From positions 1-64,000 of the forward strand of contig NZ_VNIK02000012.1 of assembly GCF_007785775.2 (NCBI RefSeq): a stretch of DNA of 64,000 bases. Reading direction: 5' to 3'. The translations under genes and the position numbers were made by a program. Of the stretch, positions 28,513 through 37,733 are shown in pieces; position 1 is the stretch's first letter, and the number at the start of each line of letters is the position of its first letter. The DNA comes from Flagellimonas hadalis. Lineage in GTDB: Bacteria; Bacteroidota; Bacteroidia; Flavobacteriales; Flavobacteriaceae. Below the pieces are notes generated by a model. That model did not search any database. It had not been told where the DNA came from and saw only the letters and a program-made list of their open reading frames with translations.

Positions 28513-31500
28513 ATGAGAACAAAACTTAATGGATTGTTAACGCTATTATTGGCGTTTGTTGTGCATATTTCCTTTGCACAAGACAAAACGATCACGGGTA
28601 CAGTTACGGATGCCAATGGCCTCCCACTGCCTGGGGTCAATATTGTCGTTGAAGGGACCACCACGGGTACCCAAACTGATTTTGACGGAAACTATGTGAT
28701 CAGCGCCCGTCAAGGACAGACACTACTTTTTAGCTATATCGGCCTAAAAGCTACCAGTAGGGCAGTCGGTGCCAGCAATGTGGTCAACGTACAGATGGAA
28801 GAGGATGCGCAGAGTCTTGATGAAGTTGTGGTCACAGCCGCCCTAGGTTTGACCCGTCAGCAAAAATCACTCGGTTTTGCCGCCCAGAAAGTTGATGGGG
28901 AAAACCTTGTCAAAGCACGGGACACCGATGTCAACAATGCTTTGGCCGGTAAAGTTTCGGGTGTTCAGTTCTTGGGCGCCCCCAGTTCGGATTTCAGGGA
29001 ATCCAGCATACGACTTAGAGGTAACACCAACGTACTATACATCGTCGACAACATCAAAATAGGCTCCTCTACGGACCTTAACCCTGACGATATTGCGGAC
29101 ATGACAGTGCTGAAAGGTCTTACTGCGACCGCCCTATACGGTCCTGAAGGACGTAATGGTGCCATTGTCATCACAACGAAAAGAGCCAAAGATGGAAAGG
29201 CCACGATTACAATCAACCAGAACACATCTCTGGAAAATGTGTACCTACTTCCTGAATACCAAAATGAATATGGTGGTGGTTACGAACAGGAGTTCCCAAC
29301 CTTCACATACAACGCTGCACAGCACCCCGCCTCATGGCAGGCTTTCGATGGCCAACCCATGGTAGAGTACTACGCTGATGAAAGCTGGGGACCACGTCTG
29401 GACGGGACTCCCGTTAGGCACTGGGACAGTTGGATCGAAGGAGATCCAGAATTTGGAAAGTTGAGACCTTTCTCTCCAAACCCCAACAACATCAAGAATT
29501 TCTACAACACCGGTATGACCAACAGGACAAACGTTACCTTTATGAAAGGTGGCGAGGACTATGGTGTCCGTACATCGGTGACACGTACTGAAAAAGAAGG
29601 TATCGTACCCAATACTAGGCGTACACAATATGACTTCTCTACCAATGCGGACATTACCTTGAGCGAAAAATTCAAGATGTACACCAACCTATCTTTCCAA
29701 ACCAGGAAGACAAAGAACTTTGCCGCACTTGGGTATGGAAGTATAGGGTCCAACTTCAACCAATGGTGGCAACGTCAAATAGACATGGACCGCATCAGGG
29801 ATTACAACAGGAATGGCCAGATCGTATCTTGGAACATCAATGGACCAACCAACCCAAGGCCACTTTATTGGGATTCTCCCTACTTCCTACTGCATGAAAG
29901 CGTGAACAACGAGGTTAAAAACATGTTCAACGGAAGACTTGGTGGAACCTATACCTTTAGTGAGAACTTGAACTTGTCCATTGAAGCCCGTAAAACGTAC
30001 AATGCTTACGACTATGAAGCTCGCACAGGATGGGGAGGATTGACCCAAGAAGGCTATGCTGAAAACGAAAACACCGAAACCCGTGATGAATTGTTCGGTA
30101 TCATGAACTATCAGAACAGTTTCGGAGATTTTGACATCAGTGCAAAATTAGGTAGTGAATTTAGCTTCTACTACTTTAAAAATCTATTGGCCAGCACAAA
30201 TGGTGGGATGACCGTGGAAAACTATTATTCCTTGGACACCTCAGTTGACCGCCCCAATGTGGACAGCAATCGAACCAAATCCCAGAACAGGGCCGTGTTT
30301 GCCGCTGCTTCCTTGGGCTATGGCGGTTTCTTGTACTTGGACGGTACCGCAAGATGGGATTGGAGCTCAACGGCAAATCCTGAAGACAACAAAGTGGAGA
30401 CCTACGGTGTTTCCGGTAGCTTTGTGTTCTCAGAGTTTATTTCACAGAATGACTTCTTTACCTTTGGTAAACTGAGAGCCGGTTATGCAGAAGCTCCCAT
30501 TTTTCCCAACGCACACATTTTGAACCCTATCTATCAAAACCAAAACCCTTACGGTAGCAGTGGTGCCATGACCGTGCCAAACGGACTCCGAAACCCACAA
30601 CTTACCGGTGGTGTGAGAAGTGAGGTTGAAATAGGTGGTGAGCTTAAATTCTTCAAAAACAGGATTGGGTTGGATGTCACTTATTTTGAAAAAACAGATA
30701 AAGACCTTCCTGTTGGTTTGACCTTGGATTCCTCTACTGGTTTTACATCGGTTAGTACCAACTCAGGAGAGCAGTTCTATAAAGGTTTGGAATTCGGACT
30801 TACCGCAACTCCGATCAGGACCGAGAATTTCGAGTGGGAAATCTCCGCCAACTTGGCCACACTTTCACGTTGGGTAAACAAACTAGCCGAAGGTGTTCTT
30901 GTCAATACACTTGACGGAACCTCACAAGGTTGGGGTGGACTGTTGCTACAAGAGCGTGAAGGTGAGGAATGGGGTGTACTTTACGGTAGAAAAGCCCAAA
31001 GGGACGATGCCGGCAACCTATTGCTTTCTTCAACTGGTGCCATACAATATGACACCAACCAATTTTTGGGCAACGTATTGCCAGATTTCACTGGTGGTTT
31101 CACCAGCAACATGAGGTATAAGAATTTTGACCTTTTCCTTGGATTCGATTTCCAAAAAGGTGGACAGTATTTCTCTGTGACCGACATGTTCATCAACTAC
31201 TCAGGTTTGGGAATCGAATCCGTTGGGGACAATGCCTTGGGCAACCCAAAACGTGACCCACTTACCGGAACAGGAATTGTTGGTGGTATTGCCGTACCTG
31301 CAGCGACTGCCGGAGCAGATTCAGGAGGTATATTGGTTGAAGGTGTAGATGCCACTACAGGGGCCCCTGCATCCTATTATGTTGACCCAGTATCATACTA
31401 CGGAAGACTATTCGGACTTTCGGAGTTTTTCCTTCACGATGCCACTTATTTGAAATTGAGGACGGTTAGATTGGGCTACAACATACCTAAAAAGTTATTG

Positions 31501-31701
31501 GACCAAACCCCGTTTACAGAAGCAAATATCGCCCTGTATGCAAACAACCTTTGGTTGATCGATTCAGACCTCAACTTTGTTGACCCATCTGAGTTGGAAA
31601 ACATTGGATGGAGTACCGGAGCCAGCAACTACAAGTTCATTGAAGGTGGTCAGTTGCCTCCCGCAAGGACCATAGGTCTAAACGTGACCTTAACATTCTA
31701 A
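28513..31701 (+). CDS. susC: SusC/RagA-family TonB-linked outer-membrane transporter
   Basis: A 1062-residue outer-membrane importer. Residues 1-22 are a signal peptide ending HISFAQ. Residues about 25-110 are the carboxypeptidase-like domain (ITGTVTDANGLPLPGVNIVVEG), followed by a TonB box-like stretch (SLDEVVVTA), the plug domain (about 120-235, ending in the family pattern GRNGAIVITTK) and a C-terminal beta-barrel ending in Phe (NVTLTF). It takes up oligomers through the energy of TonB. The partner susD follows by 12 bases. No glycosidase, sulfatase, SusR-like or ECF/anti-sigma gene is adjacent, so the substrate cannot be inferred; peptides are possible. Confidence 0.93.
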   Translation: MRTKLNGLLTLLLAFVVHISFAQDKTITGTVTDANGLPLPGVNIVVEGTTTGTQTDFDGNYVISARQGQTLLFSYIGLKATSRAVGASNVVNVQMEEDAQSLDEVVVTAALGLTRQQKSLGFAAQKVDGENLVKARDTDVNNALAGKVSGVQFLGAPSSDFRESSIRLRGNTNVLYIVDNIKIGSSTDLNPDDIADMTVLKGLTATALYGPEGRNGAIVITTKRAKDGKATITINQNTSLENVYLLPEYQNEYGGGYEQEFPTFTYNAAQHPASWQAFDGQPMVEYYADESWGPRLDGTPVRHWDSWIEGDPEFGKLRPFSPNPNNIKNFYNTGMTNRTNVTFMKGGEDYGVRTSVTRTEKEGIVPNTRRTQYDFSTNADITLSEKFKMYTNLSFQTRKTKNFAALGYGSIGSNFNQWWQRQIDMDRIRDYNRNGQIVSWNINGPTNPRPLYWDSPYFLLHESVNNEVKNMFNGRLGGTYTFSENLNLSIEARKTYNAYDYEARTGWGGLTQEGYAENENTETRDELFGIMNYQNSFGDFDISAKLGSEFSFYYFKNLLASTNGGMTVENYYSLDTSVDRPNVDSNRTKSQNRAVFAAASLGYGGFLYLDGTARWDWSSTANPEDNKVETYGVSGSFVFSEFISQNDFFTFGKLRAGYAEAPIFPNAHILNPIYQNQNPYGSSGAMTVPNGLRNPQLTGGVRSEVEIGGELKFFKNRIGLDVTYFEKTDKDLPVGLTLDSSTGFTSVSTNSGEQFYKGLEFGLTATPIRTENFEWEISANLATLSRWVNKLAEGVLVNTLDGTSQGWGGLLLQEREGEEWGVLYGRKAQRDDAGNLLLSSTGAIQYDTNQFLGNVLPDFTGGFTSNMRYKNFDLFLGFDFQKGGQYFSVTDMFINYSGLGIESVGDNALGNPKRDPLTGTGIVGGIAVPAATAGADSGGILVEGVDATTGAPASYYVDPVSYYGRLFGLSEFFLHDATYLKLRTVRLGYNIPKKLLDQTPFTEANIALYANNLWLIDSDLNFVDPSELENIGWSTGASNYKFIEGGQLPPARTIGLNVTLTF

Positions 31702-31713
31702 AAAGTAAAAAAG

Positions 31714-33159
31714 ATGAAACTGAAAAATATAAAACAAGTACTTTTTACGATTATCTCCCTCACCATATTATCCTGCGACAATGTGGACTATGGAGATATG
31801 AATATTGACCCAAACAACCCTAGCGACCCTTCAACTGCATCGTTGATGACCAGTGCACAGATTTCGCTTAGCGGTTACACAACGGCCACTACGCCCAACC
31901 TGTATGTGCAATATTTGAGCAACGGACAGTATCCGGAAGAATCACAGTATGCTACCGTCAACTATGATTATGGAGCTTCCTATACAAGTATCCTTGTGGT
32001 TTTGAAAAGAATCATGGACCTCAACATGGATGAAAGCACCATGATTGCCGCTCAGGCCAATGGATCGAACAACAATCAGATAGCCGTGGCAAAAATCCTT
32101 ACTGCCTACACCTATCAATTGATGACCGATCGTTGGGGTATGCTTCCTTACACTGAAGCTTTGCAAGGTTTGGACGACATCTTCGCTTCCTATGACACCC
32201 AAGAAGTCATCTATGATGGGCTTTTCAATGAGATAGACGAGGCCTTGGCACTTATCGAAAATGGAAACCCTGGTCCTACAGGTGATATCATTTTGGGCGG
32301 GAATATGGCCAGATGGAGACAGTTTGCAAATACGCTAAAAATGAACATGGCCATTAGGCTTTCCAAAAGGTTCCCTGCTCCAGGGGGCTATGCAGCCACC
32401 AAGTTCAACGAGGCAATTTCAGGAGCCATCGCTTCAAATGATGACAACCTGTACTACACCTTCCTCGCCGAGGAAAATAACGACAACCCATGGGAAGACC
32501 GTTTTCTCGCTCCCAATTTCCGTTTGGATTACCTTTTGAGCGATACATTTGTCAACTTCCTTGTGGGTAGTGGAACACCTGCAGCACCTGAAGATCCTCG
32601 CTTGGAGCAATATGCCGTGCCTTCGGAAATTTCAGGTACTTTTGTTGGAGCTCCCTATGGTGAAGAAAATGGAAACACTCCAGATTATTCCTTTATCACA
32701 CCAGATGTAATCTACAACCAAGAGGCCCCTGGCTACATGTTCACCTATGCCCAAGTTGCTTTTGCCAGAGCAGAAGCAGCTGAATTGGGTTGGATAGGTG
32801 GAAGTGCCGCAACTTTCTACGAAGAAGGTATTGCCGCCTCCATGGACCAATGGGGTGTTGACCCTGCTGATGCAGCCGCCTATATTGCAGCGAACCCATA
32901 TACAGACATAGCTGATATTGCCTATGAAAAATATGTGGCCCTATATCTGCAAGGTTATGAGTCATGGGCAGAATGGAGAAAATTTGGTGCTAACGCCCCT
33001 ACCCTTGTGGCTCCCGCCACTGCTTTGAGCGGTACTGGAATTCCGCAAAGACAGGCCTATGCCACCAATGCAAGCGCCAGTAACGAGGAAAACTACAATG
33101 CTGCCGTTGCCACCCAAGGTCCAGACAACTTGGACACAGTTCTTTGGTGGGCACAATAA
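31714..33159 (+). CDS. susD: SusD/RagB-family nutrient-binding outer-membrane lipoprotein
   Basis: A 481-residue surface lipoprotein with a lipobox-containing signal peptide (ISLTILSCDN, Cys21). It is of the SusD-like type that lids a SusC barrel: YVQYLSNGQYPEESQY, the TPR-like helices AKILTAYTYQLMTDRWGMLPYTEAL, and the C-terminal EKYVALYLQGYESWAEWRKFG are typical of the RagB/SusD-like (rather than classic starch SusD) group. Co-transcribed with the preceding susC; a strong terminator follows. Binding specificity unknown. Confidence 0.9.
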   Translation: MKLKNIKQVLFTIISLTILSCDNVDYGDMNIDPNNPSDPSTASLMTSAQISLSGYTTATTPNLYVQYLSNGQYPEESQYATVNYDYGASYTSILVVLKRIMDLNMDESTMIAAQANGSNNNQIAVAKILTAYTYQLMTDRWGMLPYTEALQGLDDIFASYDTQEVIYDGLFNEIDEALALIENGNPGPTGDIILGGNMARWRQFANTLKMNMAIRLSKRFPAPGGYAATKFNEAISGAIASNDDNLYYTFLAEENNDNPWEDRFLAPNFRLDYLLSDTFVNFLVGSGTPAAPEDPRLEQYAVPSEISGTFVGAPYGEENGNTPDYSFITPDVIYNQEAPGYMFTYAQVAFARAEAAELGWIGGSAATFYEEGIAASMDQWGVDPADAAAYIAANPYTDIADIAYEKYVALYLQGYESWAEWRKFGANAPTLVAPATALSGTGIPQRQAYATNASASNEENYNAAVATQGPDNLDTVLWWAQ

Positions 33160-33188
33160 TAATTGGGCTTAGCACAACTATAAACTTC

Positions 33189-33217
33189 AAAAGGGAGGGC
33201 AAAATGCCCTCCCTTTT
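33189..33217 (+). terminator. Rho-independent terminator after susD
   Basis: Perfect 12-base arms aaaagggagggc (33189-33200) and gccctccctttt (33206-33217), 5-base loop, followed by T's. Confidence 0.9.
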
Positions 33218-33263
33218 TCGTATTTTATTCTTATCTTTTAAATGAATTCAAACATTCTGCATC

Positions 33264-33980
33264 ATGCGTAAAAATTTCATCTTTTTCATCTCACTTCTTG
33301 CATGTCAACTAAGTATTGGACAACAACTTTTGGTTATTGAGGGTGGAAGTCAAGGAAAATATGGTTTCATGGGGACCGACAGCTCCATCAAGGGGACAAA
33401 ATATTATTTCAATGGTTGGGGTGCTGGGAAGATTACCTTTTCAGACCAGACTACTTCCAAACCCATGCTCATCCAGATCGATCTCGAATTGAACAACCTG
33501 CTTATCAAAGACGACCAAGATGATACTAAAGGGACCATAGTGAACATGAATACCGTGGAAAAATTTACCCTTACCCAGGTTGGGGACAAGGCAAATGGTT
33601 CCACCACTGACACTTTTGTAAAAAAATCGCCTTCTGATTTTGATGCTTCGGTAAAAGAAACGAAATACTACAGACAACGTACAAAAGATTCAGACTATGT
33701 CATTGAAGAAATCAGTAAAAGACTCCATGACAACGCCACAGACACGACGAACAACTTCGACAAAAAATCCTATGAGGAGTATAGGACAAAAAATACATTT
33801 TATGTAAAAGGCCCTGAAGGCAAATACATAGAATCCAGCAATCTAAATGAAAGGGCCATTGCAAAGGCATATCCAGATCTCAAAAAGGAGATAAAAAATT
33901 ATGTAAAGGCACAGAACATAGATTTTGATAATCCTACCCAGCTTGATGCCTTGATTTCATTTTGCCTTATGACTAAATAA
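33264..33980 (+). CDS. Hypothetical secreted protein
   Basis: A 238-residue protein with a signal peptide at 1-19 (IFFISLLACQLSIGQ). The mature part begins with a beta-rich segment (YKFMG-like GKYGFMGTDSSIKGTKYYFNGW) and a middle of charged, probably helical sequence with DNATDTTNNFDKKSYEEY. I do not recognise a family. It lies after the susD terminator and 28 bases before rlmB, so it is its own unit or leads into rlmB. Confidence 0.7.
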   Translation: MRKNFIFFISLLACQLSIGQQLLVIEGGSQGKYGFMGTDSSIKGTKYYFNGWGAGKITFSDQTTSKPMLIQIDLELNNLLIKDDQDDTKGTIVNMNTVEKFTLTQVGDKANGSTTDTFVKKSPSDFDASVKETKYYRQRTKDSDYVIEEISKRLHDNATDTTNNFDKKSYEEYRTKNTFYVKGPEGKYIESSNLNERAIAKAYPDLKKEIKNYVKAQNIDFDNPTQLDALISFCLMTK

Positions 33981-33995
33981 AACAAGGTTTTTACC

Positions 33996-34003
33996 TACTT
34001 TTG
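33996..34003 (+). promoter_or_regulatory. TAnnTTTG box directly before rlmB
   Basis: TACTTTTG fits the -7 consensus and ends only 5 bases before the rlmB ATG, so transcription from it would give an essentially leaderless mRNA. No good -33 TTTG at 19-21 bases. Confidence 0.45.
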
Positions 34004-34008
34004 CCCGC

Positions 34009-34746
34009 ATGGAGAACGACCAGCACATTTATGGCATAAGGGCAGTAGTTGAAGCCATAAAAGCCGAACAGCCCATCAACAAGATATTCCTGCAAAAGGG
34101 CCTTAAAGGAGAGCTTTTCAAAGAGCTGGAAGCCTCTATTCGAAAAAATGGCATCAGTGCATCGTATGTGCCCATCGAGAAACTGAACCGTCTTACCCGC
34201 AACAACCATCAAGGCGTGGTAGCACAGATTTCCCCTGTAACCTTTCACGATTTTGAACAACTTGTGGAGGAAGTGATTTCGAAGGAAAAACTTCCACTTT
34301 TTTTGCTTTTGGACCAAGTATCCGATGTCCGGAATTTTGGCGCCATTATCCGAACGGCCGAATGTTGTGGGGTACACGGTATCATCGTTCCAAAAAATGG
34401 AGCTGCGCCCATAACGAACGATACCGTAAAAACTTCTGCCGGGGCAGCTTTCAATGTCCCGATTGCCAAGGTGGACCACCTAAAGGACGCTGTGTTCTAT
34501 TTACAATCATCAGGGATATCCGTTACCGCGGCCACTGAAAAAACCGAAGATGAGATTTATGGCGTGGATTTTGACCAACCTTCGGCCATCATCATGGGAT
34601 CGGAAGAAAAAGGCATCTCCCCTTCCATCCTTGGCATTGTGGACCAAAAGGCAAAATTGCCCCTTTTGGGCAAAATAGGTTCGCTGAACGTATCTGTGGC
34701 ATGTGGGGTATTCCTATACGAAGTGGTCAGGCAACGAAGAAAGTAG
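34009..34746 (+). CDS. rlmB: 23S rRNA (guanosine-2'-O-)-methyltransferase RlmB
   Basis: A 245-residue SpoU-type (SPOUT knot) SAM-dependent methyltransferase that modifies G2251 of 23S rRNA in the model enzyme. The N-terminal substrate-binding domain (IYGIRAVVEAIKAEQPINKIF) is followed by SPOUT motifs: LDQVSDVRNFGAIIRTAECCG, IIMGSEEKGIS and LNVSVACGVFLYEVVRQR. Complete. Its stop is 2 bases from that of the convergent rhomboid gene. Confidence 0.93.
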   Translation: MENDQHIYGIRAVVEAIKAEQPINKIFLQKGLKGELFKELEASIRKNGISASYVPIEKLNRLTRNNHQGVVAQISPVTFHDFEQLVEEVISKEKLPLFLLLDQVSDVRNFGAIIRTAECCGVHGIIVPKNGAAPITNDTVKTSAGAAFNVPIAKVDHLKDAVFYLQSSGISVTAATEKTEDEIYGVDFDQPSAIIMGSEEKGISPSILGIVDQKAKLPLLGKIGSLNVSVACGVFLYEVVRQRRK

Positions 34747-34748
34747 CA

Positions 34749-35474
34749 TCATTCCTTTTTATCGGTGCGATAGTGGTACCTGACCTCCACTATATCTTCA
34801 CCTTCTTCTTCCTTATTCTCAATAAAATTACCATTCTCATCAAAATGTTTGAGGAAAGGGTCGTTGTCCTCGCTATAATCTTCGCGCTCCCATTCATATT
34901 TCCTTTCTTGGGGTATCTTGACCCTTATGGTCAACGCCAATAACAATCCTGTGACAAAACCTGCCAAATGTCCTTCCCATGAAATATCCTCCTTAATGGG
35001 AAAAATATACCAAATCATGCTGCCATAGATAAAAACAACAACCAAGGAAAGGGCCACTAATCTATAGTGCTTGGCAAAAATGCCCTTAAAAAATATAAAA
35101 CTGGACAGCACGTAGATAAGCCCACTTGCACCAATATGGTAAGAGGGTCTGCCTATCAGCCAAGTGATGAGTCCGGAAAGCAATACCCCCAACAACAAGA
35201 CCCTAAAAGCTGCTTCGCGATAAAAATAGAACAGAAAGGAGGATAGCACTGCCAAAGGAACCGTATTGTTATAAAGATGTTCCACCGACCCATGGATAAA
35301 CGGACTCAACACTACACCCTTCAACCCAGAAACAGTTCTTGGATATATGCCATATTCGTTCAGGTTGATGCCAAAGCGCACTTCTGCCCAAAACACGGCC
35401 CATATGGCCAGTACCGCCAAAAGGGGCGACAGCACTACACTTTGGGAAAATGTATAGGTTTTGGACAATTCCAT
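34749..35474 (-). CDS. Rhomboid-family intramembrane serine protease
   Basis: A 241-residue inner-membrane protease with about six membrane segments. The catalytic dyad is visible: Ser117 in GASG (115-118) and His169 in GHLAGFVTG. HGSVEHLYNN at 61-70 is the usual HxxxxHLxxN motif. The C-terminal 60 residues are cytoplasmic and very acidic (YSEDNDPFLKHFDENGNF). Substrate unknown. Convergent with rlmB. Confidence 0.92.
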   Translation of the reverse strand: MELSKTYTFSQSVVLSPLLAVLAIWAVFWAEVRFGINLNEYGIYPRTVSGLKGVVLSPFIHGSVEHLYNNTVPLAVLSSFLFYFYREAAFRVLLLGVLLSGLITWLIGRPSYHIGASGLIYVLSSFIFFKGIFAKHYRLVALSLVVVFIYGSMIWYIFPIKEDISWEGHLAGFVTGLLLALTIRVKIPQERKYEWEREDYSEDNDPFLKHFDENGNFIENKEEEGEDIVEVRYHYRTDKKE

Positions 35475-35594
35475 AATTCCAACAATACAAATATGTTACC
35501 AGAACCCTGAAAATACACAAATTGTCATATTCCTGAACATTAGATCGAAAAAGGAGGTCAAAATCACCATCAAAATTGTCTTATTTTTACACCT

Positions 35595-36872
35595 ATGAAC
35601 GAACCTTTGGCAGAACGGATACGCCCAAAAACACTGGAAGATTATATCAGCCAGCAACATTTGGTGGGCGAACATGGCGCATTGACCACCCAAATCAAAA
35701 ATGGGGTCATCCCCTCTTTGATTTTTTGGGGACCCCCGGGCACTGGAAAGACCACATTGGCAAACATTATTGCCACGGAAAGTCAGAGGCCCTTCTATAC
35801 CCTTAGTGCCATAAGCAGTGGTGTAAAGGATGTAAGGGAAGTCATCGATAAGGCCAAGCAAAGTGGAGGCCTGTTCACCTCCAAAAACCCCATTTTGTTC
35901 ATTGACGAGATCCATCGGTTCAGCAAATCCCAGCAAGATTCCCTGTTGGGTGCCGTGGAAAAGGGATGGGTGACCCTGATCGGCGCCACAACGGAAAACC
36001 CCAGCTTTGAAGTGATTCCCGCATTACTGTCCAGATGTCAGGTCTATGTCCTGAACCCTTTTGGCAAAGAGGATCTCGTGGCCTTGCTGGAAAGGGCCAT
36101 CAAAACGGACAGTGCACTGAAAAACAAAAAAATAACGCTGAAGGAAACCGAGGCACTTCTACGTTTGTCCGGCGGTGATGGGAGAAAACTGCTCAACATC
36201 TTTGAACTCATTATCAACTCGGAAGCCAGCGACAGTATCACAATCACCAATGATCTCGTCCTTAGCAAGGTCCAGAAGAACACGGTGCTTTATGACAAGA
36301 CCGGAGAGCAACATTATGATATCATTTCGGCATTCATCAAGTCGGTCAGAGGAAGTGACCCCAATGCTGCGGTCTATTGGCTGGCCCGCATGATAGAGGG
36401 TGGCGAGGATGTGAAGTTCATTGCCCGTCGTATGATCATTCTGGCATCGGAAGACATAGGAAACGCCAACCCAACGGCACTGGTCATGGCCAATGCCACC
36501 TTTGAGGCCGTGAACATTATTGGATATCCGGAAGCGAGGATCATTTTGGCCCAATGTGCCACCTATTTGGCCAGTTCTGCCAAAAGCAACTCCAGTTATA
36601 TGGCCATCAATGAGGCCCTGCAAACGGTGAAACAGACGGGGGACCTATCCGTCCCGATGGCCATCAGGAATGCCCCAACAAAGTTGATGAAAGATCTTGG
36701 TTATGGCAAAGGCTATGCCTATGCCCATGACCATGAGAACAATTTTGCGGAATTTGAGTTCCTTCCCGATGAAATTTCGGGCACCACTTTCTACAAACCC
36801 GGGAACAATCCCAGGGAAAAGGGCATGAGGGATTTTTTAAAAAGCAGATGGAAGGGCAAATATGATTTTTAG
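35595..36872 (+). CDS. rarA: Replication-associated recombination protein A (AAA+ ATPase)
   Basis: A 425-residue RarA/MgsA/WRNIP1-family clamp-loader-like ATPase that acts at stalled replication forks. [22 protein letters not shown], Walker [12 protein letters not shown], Walker [12 protein letters not shown], sensor 1 [11 protein letters not shown] and the C-terminal tetramerisation domain ([19 protein letters not shown]) are present. A near-consensus -7 box (TATTTTTA, 35582-35589) ends 5 bases before ATG. The stop overlaps the convergent next gene by 4 bases. Confidence 0.95.
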   Translation: MNEPLAERIRPKTLEDYISQQHLVGEHGALTTQIKNGVIPSLIFWGPPGTGKTTLANIIATESQRPFYTLSAISSGVKDVREVIDKAKQSGGLFTSKNPILFIDEIHRFSKSQQDSLLGAVEKGWVTLIGATTENPSFEVIPALLSRCQVYVLNPFGKEDLVALLERAIKTDSALKNKKITLKETEALLRLSGGDGRKLLNIFELIINSEASDSITITNDLVLSKVQKNTVLYDKTGEQHYDIISAFIKSVRGSDPNAAVYWLARMIEGGEDVKFIARRMIILASEDIGNANPTALVMANATFEAVNIIGYPEARIILAQCATYLASSAKSNSSYMAINEALQTVKQTGDLSVPMAIRNAPTKLMKDLGYGKGYAYAHDHENNFAEFEFLPDEISGTTFYKPGNNPREKGMRDFLKSRWKGKYDF

Positions 36873-37720
36873 AACTTAATATCGAGTTCCATCATTTTTT
36901 TCTCCCCGTTCTCGGAATATTCCAGAACCCACTTTTCGTCTTTTTTGAAAACCACGGCACTGTTGCCGGCATACTCCGTCAGGAATACTTTTTCCATGGA
37001 AGTCTCTGCTAACTTCAATACGATTTTTGGGGTACTGTCCACCAATTGATAACCGTTTTCTATCGGTTGGGCATACAGGACACCTGATGGTGCTTCTTGG
37101 GTCTGTGGTTCTGAGACAGTTGTCGGTCTTTGGATGTTGGAAGGGCGTGGTTCCACACTCTTATAGGTCTGCTCTTCCAAAGTGGCCTTTTGCTCCACTA
37201 CATGCTCCTTCGGCTTTTCCTCCAAAGATTTTACATCGTCCTTAAAACTGATGGTCACTGGCTTATCCTGTGAAACAACTTCCTGCGCTTTGGGCTCGTA
37301 CTGATAGTTTATCGTGGAAAAAGAAGCAAAGGCACGTTCCAAGGCCTCTTTGTAAGCGGCATCAAACTCCTTGGTCTTGCTCTTTCCCTCTGCAGTCCTG
37401 AACACTTCAACGTTCTGGCAGTTCTTCAAGGTAAGGTGCAGTTTTGTGGAAAACATGGAAGAATTGTCCAAAAGGTCGGCCATAAGTCCCAAACACCTGT
37501 TGGCCGCCAAGTCCGCCGGAAGGGCATCGTCATATACCGCCGTAAAACCGTTTTCCCCAAAAAAATGTTTGACCAAGGTACTGGTCTGATATTGGTTCTC
37601 CGATTTAAAACTTCCAAACTTTTTGGGCACAATGATGTACTTGTACTCATTCAATTGTGCACTCACGGAATAATTCAGCCCTAGGGCAAACAACAAAATA
37701 TATAGCAATTTCGGTTTCAT
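36869..37720 (-). CDS. Hypothetical secreted protein
   Basis: A 283-residue protein with a signal peptide (KPKLLYILLFALGLNYSVSAQ). ATG 37720 is chosen because it starts the signal peptide; the upstream open frame to 37834 would overlap the previous gene. YKYIIVPKKFGSFKSENQYQTSTL and the short repeated beta elements near the C-terminus recall a group of flavobacterial periplasmic proteins with no assigned function. It contains a low-complexity middle (about 160-220) rich in E, K, Q and T. Last gene of the radC-led operon. Confidence 0.7.
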   Translation of the reverse strand: MKPKLLYILLFALGLNYSVSAQLNEYKYIIVPKKFGSFKSENQYQTSTLVKHFFGENGFTAVYDDALPADLAANRCLGLMADLLDNSSMFSTKLHLTLKNCQNVEVFRTAEGKSKTKEFDAAYKEALERAFASFSTINYQYEPKAQEVVSQDKPVTISFKDDVKSLEEKPKEHVVEQKATLEEQTYKSVEPRPSNIQRPTTVSEPQTQEAPSGVLYAQPIENGYQLVDSTPKIVLKLAETSMEKVFLTEYAGNSAVVFKKDEKWVLEYSENGEKKMMELDIKF

Positions 37721-37733
37721 ACTGAACAATAAC

